The notes beneath the pieces were generated by a model that saw only the letters and a program-made list of their open reading frames with translations, did not search any database and was not told the DNA's origin. From an uncultured Spirochaetales bacterium (GTDB taxonomy: Bacteria > Spirochaetota > Spirochaetia > Sphaerochaetales > Sphaerochaetaceae), in contig CALXXN010000018.1 of assembly GCA_944392695.1 (NCBI GenBank), forward strand, positions 1 to 35,324: a DNA stretch of 35,324 nucleotides. Reading direction: 5' to 3'. Below are positions 13,423 through 21,901 of the stretch, one piece after another (within the stretch, counting starts at the first letter, position 1; the number at the start of each line of letters is the position of its first letter). Both the position numbers and the translations under genes were made by a program.

Positions 13423-16296
13423 TCAGATTCTTCCAAGGGCCTTGAGGACCTTCTCAGGCGTGATCGGCCAGGAACGCACCCTTGCGCCAACCGCATCGTA
13501 GATCGCATTGGCGATCGCAGGGGCGGCACCGTTCGTCGCGATTTCAGAGATGCTCTTGGCTCCGAAGGGGCCGTAGGCATCGTTGACATCGATCAGGACA
13601 GCCTTGAAGTCCTCTGGGGCCTCACCAATCATCGGCACGCAGTAGTCAGTGAAGTTGTCTGTCAGGCAGCGTCCATCCTTGTCCAGGACCATGTCCTCGT
13701 AGAGGGTATGGCCGATGCTCTTCATCGCAGCGCCATACATCTGGCAGAGGGCCATCTCCGGATTGATCGGCGTACCTGCGTCCTGCAAGGCGTAGAACTT
13801 CATCACCTTGATTTCCCCAGTGCGCTTGTTGACAGCGACCTGGGCGAAGTGCGCACCGTAGGGTATGGCTGAATTGGCTGTGGCGAACGAGCCTGTACCG
13901 ACCAAGGCACCACGGCCATCACCTGCCTGGGCATCATGGCTGAGCTTTGCGTAGCTCAGGCGGCGTCCTGTGGACTTCGACACCACGAAACCAGGGGCTT
14001 CAAGCTCAAGGTCATCCTCTGGCAGGTCCATCTGCAGGGCTGCCTCGGCTATCATGCGGCGTTTGAGGTCCTTGACAGCGTTGAGCGAGGCGTTGCCCGA
14101 GAAGTAGGTGCCACTTGATGCGTAGGCGCCAGTATCGAAGAGGCAGCTGTCCGTATCACCAGAGACGACGGTGACCAGGGAGGGCCCGACCTTCATGATT
14201 TCACAGACGATCTTGGCCGAAATCGTATCAAGGCCGGTGCCGATGTCAGCACCACCTGAAAGCAGGATGAAGGTGCCATCACCAAGCAGCTTGCACTGGG
14301 CGTTCGACTGGTCGAGGCCAGGCAGGCCGGAACCTTGCTGGATCATCGCAAAGCCCTTGCCTATGGCCCAGTCAGGATCCGGGGAGGCCTCCCTCTGACC
14401 CCACTTGATCATCTCAGCACCCTTGCGCAGGGCTTCCTTGACGCCACAGGAGCCGACAGGCACGACAGTGCCCTCACGACCCTCGCCAAGACCACGCAGT
14501 ATCTCAAGCATGTAGCCCTCATCGACAACATTCTTGAGCGCCATGTCGAGTGAGTCCACTCCAAGCTTGTGGGCCAGCTCATCCATGCAGCTCATGATGG
14601 CGAAGTAACCCTTCGGAGCACCATAGCCTTGGTAGGCACCTGTTGGCGGGATGTTGGTGTAGTAGGTGTTCAGGTCGTAGTACATGTTGTCCACGGCGAA
14701 GAGCGGCAGCGTCTTGCTGCTCGCGTTCATCGGAACCGTGAGGCAGTGGTTGCCATAGGGCCCGGTGTTCGCCCTGACATCCATGTAGATGCCAGTGATC
14801 GTACCATCCTTCTTACCTGACATCTTCACCGTCAGCCTCATAGGGTGGCGGGTGGAGTTGGCGTAGAACTCCTCGGCGCGGGTATTGCGGTAGTAGATCG
14901 GCAGGCCTGTCAGCCAGGTCGCGTAACCACAGAGGTCCTCGACCAGGATGTCCTGCTTCGAACCATAACCACCACCAACACGCTCCTTGATCACATGGAC
15001 CTGGTTCTCATTGATGCCACAGACCTTGGCGACGATGCGCCTGACGTGGTATGGGACCTGGGTCGAACAATGGAGCACGAGGCGTCCGTTCTCCATCTTG
15101 GAGTAGCAGACATGAGGCTCGAGCGGCGTGCACTGGACCTGGCTGGTCTGGTAGGTCTCCTCGACAACGGCATCGGCTTCTGCAAAAGCCTTCTCGATGT
15201 CACCAATGCCACCATGGGCACCAGCTGCGACATTGTGCCTGATGTCACCATGGAGTGGGAACTGGTAGATGACCTCGCCATCCCTGGGGTCGGCATCCTT
15301 GTTGTACTCGTCAAGACCAGCGGGAGCGCCCGAGACGTACGACACCTTTCCATTGTGCACAAGCGGAGCACCGGGGGCCATGGCCTCCTCAACAGTGAAG
15401 ATGGGGTCGAGGGGCTCGTAGGTGACCTCAATCAGGCCCATGGCCTTATGTGCCGTCTCCCAGTCGCGTGCGACTACCGCTGCGACACGGTCGCCGACAT
15501 GGCGGACCTTGCCATTGAAGAGCCTCCTGTCGTATGGGCTGGGCTCAGGGTTGCCCTGGCCTGCCTGCATGTAGTAGACATCCGGGCAGTTGAGATGGGT
15601 GATCACCGCTTCGACTCCATCGAGGGCCTCTGCCCTGGATGTATCCATGCTTGTGATATAAGCCATGGCGTAAGGAGAGCGGAGCACGGCAAGCACATAG
15701 GCGCCGGGTTCGACCTTGTCTTCTGTGAAGACCTTCTCACCAGCTACGAGGGCGCGTCCATCGACCTTGTCCATCGGCTTGCCGATGTAGTCAAGGTTGT
15801 CACGGAAGGTCGGGGAGACAGGCGTCCTGTATTCCCCGAAGGCCCTCTTCTCCTTGACCAGTGCCAGGGCAAGGCGGAAGTGCTCGTAGCCAGCATCCCT
15901 GATGAAGACGGAGGAAAGCACATCCTTCAAGTCATCCCAGGAAGCATCGGGCTTCTTCTCAAGGAGCCAGGTGATCAGCAAGGCGACCGTCGGGGAGTTG
16001 TAAGCGCTCTGGACGACACCTGCGCGGATCATGGCCTCCTGCACATCGTTGATCCGGCCCCGGGTCAACAAGGATTCGGCGGTCCGGACAGTCCGTCCTT
16101 CGACCATGTAGAGCAAGGTGAGGTTCGAATGGCGTGGCTCATCGTCTATGATCACGATGTCGCTTCCTGTGAAGCCCTCGCCATCATCACTGTCACGTAC
16201 GCTGGTACAACCCAGCGAATAGAGGACAGGGCGCAACACCGAGTCCTCAGGCATTGCGCAGCTTGTCTTCTTTCCGTTGAGGATGAACTCTGTCAT
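13423..16296 (-). CDS. xdhD: XdhD-type molybdenum hydroxylase with degenerate 2Fe-2S domain
   Basis: A 957-residue fusion closely resembling E. coli XdhD, thought to act on hypoxanthine or another purine. The N-terminal 150 residues align with the 2Fe-2S subunit, but all cluster cysteines are replaced (SVRDSDDGEGFTGSD, VVQSAYNSPT, FIRDAGY). The rest is the molybdopterin-binding chain: VGGGYGSKQD, GAYQGYGAPKG where most relatives have FRGFG, GADIGTGLDT, and GPFGAKSISEI with the catalytic glutamate. E. coli XdhD shows the same cysteine loss. The start at 16296 has AAGGAGG upstream and overlaps the ygfM stop by ATGA. It is the last gene of the xdhACB-ygfM-xdhD unit. Confidence 0.92.
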   Translation of the reverse strand: MTEFILNGKKTSCAMPEDSVLRPVLYSLGCTSVRDSDDGEGFTGSDIVIIDDEPRHSNLTLLYMVEGRTVRTAESLLTRGRINDVQEAMIRAGVVQSAYNSPTVALLITWLLEKKPDASWDDLKDVLSSVFIRDAGYEHFRLALALVKEKRAFGEYRTPVSPTFRDNLDYIGKPMDKVDGRALVAGEKVFTEDKVEPGAYVLAVLRSPYAMAYITSMDTSRAEALDGVEAVITHLNCPDVYYMQAGQGNPEPSPYDRRLFNGKVRHVGDRVAAVVARDWETAHKAMGLIEVTYEPLDPIFTVEEAMAPGAPLVHNGKVSYVSGAPAGLDEYNKDADPRDGEVIYQFPLHGDIRHNVAAGAHGGIGDIEKAFAEADAVVEETYQTSQVQCTPLEPHVCYSKMENGRLVLHCSTQVPYHVRRIVAKVCGINENQVHVIKERVGGGYGSKQDILVEDLCGYATWLTGLPIYYRNTRAEEFYANSTRHPMRLTVKMSGKKDGTITGIYMDVRANTGPYGNHCLTVPMNASSKTLPLFAVDNMYYDLNTYYTNIPPTGAYQGYGAPKGYFAIMSCMDELAHKLGVDSLDMALKNVVDEGYMLEILRGLGEGREGTVVPVGSCGVKEALRKGAEMIKWGQREASPDPDWAIGKGFAMIQQGSGLPGLDQSNAQCKLLGDGTFILLSGGADIGTGLDTISAKIVCEIMKVGPSLVTVVSGDTDSCLFDTGAYASSGTYFSGNASLNAVKDLKRRMIAEAALQMDLPEDDLELEAPGFVVSKSTGRRLSYAKLSHDAQAGDGRGALVGTGSFATANSAIPYGAHFAQVAVNKRTGEIKVMKFYALQDAGTPINPEMALCQMYGAAMKSIGHTLYEDMVLDKDGRCLTDNFTDYCVPMIGEAPEDFKAVLIDVNDAYGPFGAKSISEIATNGAAPAIANAIYDAVGARVRSWPITPEKVLKALGRI

Positions 16297-16988
16297 CGGG
16301 CCACCTCCTTCAGGATTGAAAGGCACTCTGATGCGATGTAGCGCTTGTAGGCGGCGCTCCCCGTCAGGTCATCGACATAGCTGGCACTGGCGACCTCATC
16401 AGCAGTGACAAGGCCCGTACCATTGACGAGGGCGTAGTAGCCACAAGGCCCGTAGGCCGCATTGAGGGCGCTGTGGGTCGAAGAGGAGCGTGCGATGCGC
16501 TTGACGCGCACCACGGCATCAAGAGGGACGAGGATGCTTGTCACAAGCCTGTCGGCACGACGAGCATGGATGAAGTCCAGCAGGTCCACCTTGCCTTCGC
16601 CTTCGATCAGCAGCGAGGCACCAGCGGCCAGCAGGCCAGGCACCAGGTAGGCATCATCACGGAAGCTGCAGACATCCCCAGCCACCCTGGCCTGGCAACG
16701 TGTCGTGAAGTTGGCCATGTACATGGCGGCTTCCTTCAGCCAGGCAGGTGTGGAGGCAGAGGCCACGACGTCCTCGAAACTTGCAAGGGCGCCGATTGAA
16801 AGGCAGCCATCTTCCACACGGATGGTCCTGTCCAAAGCGGCGGAGAGGTCGATCAGTATGGCCTCAGGGCCTGCCGTGCCTCCCAACCTGAGGAGCTCAG
16901 TGCCTCCGGCGAGCCAGAAGGCACCTGGGTTTTCCTTCTTCAGCCTGACGGCTTCAGCCGCACTCGCGGCCCTCAAGATCTCACGCAT
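16293..16988 (-). CDS. ygfM: FAD-binding-type subunit of molybdenum hydroxylase, YgfM-like
   Basis: A 231-residue protein of the xanthine dehydrogenase FAD-subunit family, smaller than the usual 260-290. The first FAD loop is FWLAGGTELLRLGG. The second, normally ATIGGN followed by SP, is altered to ARVAGDVCSFRDD, as in the YgfM branch. The C-terminal CO-dehydrogenase-flavoprotein domain is present but short. The ATG at 16988 has AAGGAGG upstream. It is translationally coupled to xdhD (ATGA), as in E. coli where ygfM and xdhD are neighbours, so it is probably the flavin partner of XdhD. Confidence 0.83.
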   Translation of the reverse strand: MREILRAASAAEAVRLKKENPGAFWLAGGTELLRLGGTAGPEAILIDLSAALDRTIRVEDGCLSIGALASFEDVVASASTPAWLKEAAMYMANFTTRCQARVAGDVCSFRDDAYLVPGLLAAGASLLIEGEGKVDLLDFIHARRADRLVTSILVPLDAVVRVKRIARSSSTHSALNAAYGPCGYYALVNGTGLVTADEVASASYVDDLTGSAAYKRYIASECLSILKEVAR

Positions 16989-16998
16989 CAATCCTCCT

Positions 16999-17862
16999 TC
17001 ACTCGATCACCGGTCCCGGTGGCAGTGTGGCTACAGCACTGAGGAAGTGCTCCAAGGCCCTGGCTGTCGTACCGCGCCTGTACGCAGGCATGGCATGGGG
17101 GCTGATCGCCTTGTCCCAGCCCTCTGTGATGGCAGGGATGAGGCTTGGGACCTCATCGACAGCGTGGCCCTTCAACAGGTCTTCGACCTCGTGGCTTCGG
17201 ATCACCTTGGGACCAGCGGCGCCGGATGAGGCGCGGAAGTCCTTGATGATGCCGTCTTCTATCAAGACAAGGCTTGAAATCGAGAGCTTGCTGATCGCGT
17301 TGGCCCGCCTGGTGCCGACCTTGCGGTAGTAGGCGTAGCTGTATGGGACCTCAGTAATCCGTATGGCGGTGATCAGCTCATCTTCATGGAGGTCAGTCTT
17401 CTTGCTTCCACGGATGAAGTCATCAAGCAGGACCTCACGCACACTGTCGGCAGAACGCAGGACGACCACGGCATCCAGGAGGATCAGCGGCTGTGGCAGG
17501 TCACCCTTTGGGGACGCGTTGCCTATGTTGCCTCCGATCGTGGCCGTGTTGCGCAGTGCCACAGCACCCATGCGGGATGCCGCCTGCCTCACATGCCAGG
17601 GGACGAGGTCGGATGCTGCGATGGCGGACGGGGTCTCGAGGGCCCCGATCTCGATGCGTCCATCATCGAGCTTCCTTATGCCCTTGAGTTCCTCTATCCC
17701 AGAGATGACCATCACTGGCCAGGGGAAGACAGGTGTGATCCCTATCCCCTGCTTGTACTGGACCATCAGGTCGCTTCCACCCGCAAGTGGATGGGCGCCT
17801 GTCTCCTTGCGGATCCGGAGGGCCTCATCAAGGTCCTTTGTGACAAAGCAGCGCTCTACCAT
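16999..17862 (-). CDS. xdhB: xanthine dehydrogenase FAD-binding subunit
   Basis: A 287-residue flavin subunit of a three-subunit molybdenum hydroxylase. Canonical FAD motifs are present: HPLAGGSDLMVQ and RNTATIGGNIGNASPKGDLPQ. The C-terminal domain contains YYRKVGTRRANAISKLSISS. It passes electrons from the Fe-S subunit to NAD. The real start is ATG 17862, with AGGGGAGGGG upstream; the frame is open further but that part is a shadow of the Fe-S gene. It overlaps that gene by 7 bases. Unlike YgfM next door, its FAD loops are intact. Confidence 0.92.
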   Translation of the reverse strand: MVERCFVTKDLDEALRIRKETGAHPLAGGSDLMVQYKQGIGITPVFPWPVMVISGIEELKGIRKLDDGRIEIGALETPSAIAASDLVPWHVRQAASRMGAVALRNTATIGGNIGNASPKGDLPQPLILLDAVVVLRSADSVREVLLDDFIRGSKKTDLHEDELITAIRITEVPYSYAYYRKVGTRRANAISKLSISSLVLIEDGIIKDFRASSGAAGPKVIRSHEVEDLLKGHAVDEVPSLIPAITEGWDKAISPHAMPAYRRGTTARALEHFLSAVATLPPGPVIE

Positions 17863-18323
17863 AAGCCCCTCCCCTTCCTCGCTGCGAGGAGTATGGAATC
17901 GACAATGAGGTCGTAACCTGTGCAGCGGCAGATGTTGCCGCTGATCGCGAGGCGCACATCCTCCTCGCTTGGATCCGGATTGGTCAGCAGCAGGGCCTGG
18001 GCGGCCATGACCATGCCGGGGATGCAGAAGCCGCACTGGACAGCCCCGCCCTCGGCGAAGGACTCGATGATGCAGCGTCCCTGCTCTGTATCGCGCAGAC
18101 CCTCGATTGTGACGATTTCATCGCCATCGACAGCGCCGACAGGGATGATGCAGCTTGTCACCAGATGTCCGTTACGAAGCACGGAACAGGCTCCGCACTC
18201 ACCCTCACCGCAGCCTTCCTTAGTCCCTGTGAGGCCAAGGTCCTCGCGGATCACATCAATCAGGCGCGTCAGCGGATTGCCTTCAAAGCTGACTTGCCTT
18301 CCATTCAAGGTGAACTTGATCAT
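17856..18323 (-). CDS. xdhC: xanthine dehydrogenase 2Fe-2S subunit
   Basis: A 155-residue protein carrying two [2Fe-2S] clusters. The plant-ferredoxin-type cluster is bound by Cys38, Cys43, Cys46 and Cys58 (GTKEGCGEGECGACSV). The second cluster is bound by Cys97, Cys100, Cys132 and Cys134 (VQCGFCIPG and NICRCTGY). All eight ligands are intact. It links the Mo subunit to the FAD subunit. The start overlaps the xdhA stop by ATGA. Because XdhD further down the operon lacks its own clusters, this subunit might also serve XdhD; that is inference. Confidence 0.95.
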   Translation of the reverse strand: MIKFTLNGRQVSFEGNPLTRLIDVIREDLGLTGTKEGCGEGECGACSVLRNGHLVTSCIIPVGAVDGDEIVTIEGLRDTEQGRCIIESFAEGGAVQCGFCIPGMVMAAQALLLTNPDPSEEDVRLAISGNICRCTGYDLIVDSILLAARKGRGLW

Positions 18324-20452
18324 CCATCCCTCCTGACAGCCTCGATGTCTTCCACAGGCATCGGGATCTTGTGGACCTCTGTGTCCAAGGCCCTCTCAAG
18401 GGCATCGATATAAGCGGCATCGGCTCCATTGAAGACCAGTTCGCCCATGCCCTTGGCCCCGAAAGGCCCCCATTCGTAAGGGTTGTCGACAAGGCCCCAC
18501 TCCTGACGCGGGAAGTCCATGCTGGTCGGTACGACGTAGTCAGACATGCTCGACTGGCGGAAGTGTCCACCCTTGTTCTCCATCTTCTCCATCGAAGCGT
18601 AGCCAAGGGACTGTATGATGCCGCCATTGACCTGTCCATGTACGATCAGCTCATCGATCGCCTTGCCGATGTCATGGCTCGACCAGATGCCGAGCACATG
18701 CACCTCATTCGTGACTGGATCGACCTCGAGCTCGACACAGGCGGCGCCCCAGCCATAACCAAGATAGGCATCACCCTTGAACGTCGCCTGCTCCCAGGGG
18801 TGGCCATCTGGATGCTCGTACTCGGTCTCGACCTCGTAATGATCCTCACCAAGATGCTCCTTCATCTCGAGGGCGGCCTTCTCGGCAAGACGTCCGACGA
18901 TCATGGTCGAACGGCTGGCCGCGGTAGGTCCGGAGTCAGGCACCTTCGATGTATCCGGGTTGTCATAGGTGACATCATCCATGTCTACACCCAGGACGGC
19001 ACAGACGATCTTGCGCAGTGCGGTGCGGAAGCCCTGCCCCATCTCGGTCTGGCCGCAGAGGATCGTGTAGTGACCACCATCCTTCACCAGGCGCAGATGG
19101 GCCTTGATGATCGCCTGTTCACCGTTTCCAGTGAAGGCACCACCATGGTTGTAGAAGCTCATGCCTATGCCACGCCCGGATCCACGCTTGTACTCTGCCG
19201 CCTTGCGGAAGTAATCACTCTTCTGGGCGACCTGGGAGAGCATCTCCTCCAGGACGACCTTCTCCACGATGTGCCCCTGGGTGACGGTCTCATCCCCCTG
19301 CTTGAGGAAGTAGGACCTCTTGTACTCGACAGGGTCGACCCCAAGCGCGTGGGCGATATGATCGAGGTGGATTTCGACAGCGAAGAGCGTCTGGGGTGCG
19401 CCGAATCCGCGGAAGGCATCGGAGGGGAAGGTGTTGGTGGCCATGCCATAGCCATGGATCCTCGTGGCGGGGAAGTTGTAGACGCCATTGGCGTGGAAGA
19501 CACCACGCTGGAGGACGACGTATGACGAGGAGAGGTAGGCCCCGACGTTGTAATAGACGTTGATGTCACTGCCGAGTATGCGGCCATCCTTGTCGACACC
19601 TGTGCGGAAGGTGACCTTGGAGGGATGGCGCTTGACAGAGTAGAGCATGTCCTCCTCCCTGTCGAAGACCAGGCAGATGGGGACCTTCAGATAGCTCTCA
19701 GCAACCAGCAGCGGACCTGCCAGGACATCTGGAAAGTGTTCCTTGCCACCGAAGGCGCCACCTGTGGTCGTCTGCTTGACCACGATGTCCTCAGGCTTCA
19801 AGCCAAGCAGCCCTGCCACGCTCTTGCGTACATAGAAGGGGCATTGGGCGGATATGTAGAAGGTGTAGTGGCCATCCTCGAGAGTGCAGATCGCGGCATT
19901 GGTCTCCAGGTGCACATGTTCCTGGAAGCCGGTCTCGACCGTCTCCTCGAAGATCCGGGCAGCGCCTTCCAGGACACGTTCGATGTCCCCGCCCTTCTCG
20001 CTGACCAGCTGGCAGTGGATGTTGTCATCCCCAAGGATGGGTCCACCCTTCAGTGCCAGGGAGTCATCGATTGAGACGACAGGCTCCTGCTCATCATAGG
20101 TGATCTCGATCGACTCATCGAGTGTCTTCAACACAGCCCGGCTTGGCCCTGTGAGGATGCCTATCGTCTCACCGACATAACGCACATCGCCATCGGCGAA
20201 GCACCGCCAGTCCTTGGCGATCATCAGAAGGCTGTTCTGGCCTTCTGGTGGGATGTCCTTGGCTGAGAAGAAGGAATAACCCTCAGGCAGCTCAGGCAGC
20301 TTTATGTCGACGATCCGGGCACGTGGGACGCTGGAACGCACCAGACGCGCATAAATCATGCCAGGCAGCCGCATGTCGCACAGGTAGACGGCCTCGCCCC
20401 TCGCCTTCTCGAGTGCGTCGACCCTCCTGACCTTGTCATCAATCCTGGTCAC
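18320..20452 (-). CDS. xdhA: xanthine dehydrogenase molybdenum-binding subunit
   Basis: A 710-residue catalytic subunit of the xanthine/aldehyde oxidoreductase family. Motifs in order: QTTTGGAFGGKE, DAFRGFGAPQ with the substrate-side arginine, GQTEMGQG, and GPFGAKGMGEL with the catalytic glutamate. It hydroxylates purines or related N-heterocycles with water as oxygen source; the exact substrate is not decidable. The start is GTG 20452, with GGAGGT five bases upstream and a strong promoter at 20539-20567. It is the first gene of the xdhA-xdhC-xdhB-ygfM-xdhD operon. The full length and intact motifs suggest an active enzyme. Confidence 0.92.
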   Translation of the reverse strand: MTRIDDKVRRVDALEKARGEAVYLCDMRLPGMIYARLVRSSVPRARIVDIKLPELPEGYSFFSAKDIPPEGQNSLLMIAKDWRCFADGDVRYVGETIGILTGPSRAVLKTLDESIEITYDEQEPVVSIDDSLALKGGPILGDDNIHCQLVSEKGGDIERVLEGAARIFEETVETGFQEHVHLETNAAICTLEDGHYTFYISAQCPFYVRKSVAGLLGLKPEDIVVKQTTTGGAFGGKEHFPDVLAGPLLVAESYLKVPICLVFDREEDMLYSVKRHPSKVTFRTGVDKDGRILGSDINVYYNVGAYLSSSYVVLQRGVFHANGVYNFPATRIHGYGMATNTFPSDAFRGFGAPQTLFAVEIHLDHIAHALGVDPVEYKRSYFLKQGDETVTQGHIVEKVVLEEMLSQVAQKSDYFRKAAEYKRGSGRGIGMSFYNHGGAFTGNGEQAIIKAHLRLVKDGGHYTILCGQTEMGQGFRTALRKIVCAVLGVDMDDVTYDNPDTSKVPDSGPTAASRSTMIVGRLAEKAALEMKEHLGEDHYEVETEYEHPDGHPWEQATFKGDAYLGYGWGAACVELEVDPVTNEVHVLGIWSSHDIGKAIDELIVHGQVNGGIIQSLGYASMEKMENKGGHFRQSSMSDYVVPTSMDFPRQEWGLVDNPYEWGPFGAKGMGELVFNGADAAYIDALERALDTEVHKIPMPVEDIEAVRRDG

Positions 20453-20538
20453 CAGATACCTCCAAACGGGTGTTAGTCATTGTCCATTTGCTTTCATAAT
20501 GGGGATTTGCCGCCATATGAAGGAATGTCCTACTTCGG

Positions 20539-20567
20539 ATTATAAGCCTAAGGCCCACTCTTGCCAA
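20539..20567 (-). promoter_or_regulatory. strong predicted promoter of the xdhACB-ygfM-xdhD operon
   Basis: -35 TTGGCA (20567-20562), 17-base spacer, -10 TATAAT (20544-20539), reading toward xdhA and followed by an 86-base leader. Confidence 0.8.
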
Positions 20568-20577
20568 ATGGATTGTT

Positions 20578-20624
20578 GGGAAAAAGGACAGGGCACCATG
20601 CGCTGTCCACACAGGGTGCCCTGT
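20578..20624 (-). terminator. rho-independent terminator after ygeY
   Basis: On the minus strand ACAGGGCACC and GGTGCCCTGT form a perfect 10-bp stem around a 17-base loop, followed by CCTTTTTCCC. It starts 18 bases past the ygeY stop and separates the ygfK-ssnA-ygeY unit from xdhA. Confidence 0.85.
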
Positions 20625-20642
20625 TTCCCATCCTCAGCCTCC

Positions 20643-21869
20643 TCAGGCCTCGATCCTGCCCTCCAGGGCATAGGGGAGGAGGGTGTAGAAGGCCGAGCAG
20701 ATCACCAGGTCTTCGACGCGGTTGATCTCGTTCGGGGCATGGGCCTGGGCCTCGTCACCAGGTCCGAAGCCGATGGCTGGAATCTTGTGGCGTCCGGTCG
20801 TCGCGACCAAGTTGGTCGAGAAGGTCCACTTGTCGACGACAGGCTCCTTGGCGAAGAGGGCCTCGTAGTCGGCCACGGCAGCCTTGACGAGCGGGTGGTC
20901 GGCATCGATCTTCCAGGTCGGGAAGTAGAGCTCCTGGGAGTACTCCTTGTTGGTCCAACCTGTCTTACCGTAGTCGGGCATCTCGACGATGATGTCCTCT
21001 GGCTTGTCACCTGTGGCCTTGGACACATACTCCCGCACCTGGGCGATCGCCAGGTCGGCATCCTCGCCCCAGGTCAGCCTCCTGTCAAGGTAGAGCATGG
21101 CGTAGTCGGCCACGGCGCACTGGCTGGGTCCCTTCACGTCCATCTGGCTGACGGTGATCGTGCCCTTGCCGAGGAAGCGCTCCTCATCCGGCTGGAGGTC
21201 CTTGTTCAGCTGCTCAATCGCCAGGGCGGCGCGGGCGGCCTTGTAAGCGGCGCTGACACCACGCTCAGGGGCCGATCCATGGCAGGAGATGCCGCGGAGG
21301 ATCACACGGATCTCCATGCGTCCACGGTGTCCACGGTAGATGCGGCAGCTGGTGGGCTCTGTCGAGACGATCAGGTCAGGCTTGAAGCCCTCCTCCTCGA
21401 TCAGGTACTTCCAACACATACCATCGCAGTCCTCCTCCATGACGGTGAAGGTGAACCAGATAGTGTACTCACCATCATAGCCAAGCTCCTTCAGCATGCG
21501 GCCTGCGGTGATCATCGCGGCGGCACCACCCTTCTGGTCAGAAGCACCCCGGCCTTTGACAAGACCATCCACGATCTCACCTGAGAAGGGGTCGAAGTCC
21601 CAGTTGGCCATGTTGCCGACCTCTACCGTGTCGATATGTGCATCAAAGGCCAGGCTCTTCGGACCATGACCCACACGGGCGATCACCGAGCCGAGCCCAT
21701 CGATCCTGACCTCGTCGAAACCTGCGTCCTCGCAGATCGAGGCGATCAGGCGGCAGACATCCTCCTCCTTGGAGGAATAGCTCTTGGTCTGGACGAGACG
21801 GCTGAGGCACTCAGCGGTCTTCTGCCTGTTCTCTTCCGCCAGCTGGCGGATCCTGTCCTGGATCTTCAT
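20643..21869 (-). CDS. ygeY: YgeY-type M20 family hydrolase (selenium/purine cluster)
   Basis: A 408-residue metal-dependent M20/ArgE-DapE family hydrolase, best matching YgeY, a protein of selenium and anaerobic purine clusters. Metal ligands are visible: His78 in AFDAHIDTVE, Asp111 in GRGASDQKGG, and the Glu pair at 145-146 in VMEEDCDG. A dimerisation domain follows (ISCHGSAPERGVSAAYKAA), and a late histidine in AQAHAPNE. Members may deacylate or decarbamoylate ureide-type intermediates; the substrate is not established here. The ATG at 21869 has AAGGAG upstream, 32 bases after ssnA. Confidence 0.9.
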   Translation of the reverse strand: MKIQDRIRQLAEENRQKTAECLSRLVQTKSYSSKEEDVCRLIASICEDAGFDEVRIDGLGSVIARVGHGPKSLAFDAHIDTVEVGNMANWDFDPFSGEIVDGLVKGRGASDQKGGAAAMITAGRMLKELGYDGEYTIWFTFTVMEEDCDGMCWKYLIEEEGFKPDLIVSTEPTSCRIYRGHRGRMEIRVILRGISCHGSAPERGVSAAYKAARAALAIEQLNKDLQPDEERFLGKGTITVSQMDVKGPSQCAVADYAMLYLDRRLTWGEDADLAIAQVREYVSKATGDKPEDIIVEMPDYGKTGWTNKEYSQELYFPTWKIDADHPLVKAAVADYEALFAKEPVVDKWTFSTNLVATTGRHKIPAIGFGPGDEAQAHAPNEINRVEDLVICSAFYTLLPYALEGRIEA

Positions 21870-21901
21870 CTGAAAAACTCCTTGTCATCCAAACCAGCCA
21901 C

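Noticed and set aside
13423-16296. Loss of Fe-S cysteines in XdhD as evidence of a decaying gene
   Set aside because: The same substitutions occur in E. coli XdhD, and the frame is full length with conserved motifs, so it is a family trait.
14845-16341. A 498-codon open frame antisense to xdhD
   Set aside because: Same cause; no recognisable domain and no start signals.
18371-19525. A 384-codon open frame antisense to xdhA
   Set aside because: Shadow of xdhA, whose molybdopterin motifs are intact on the other strand.
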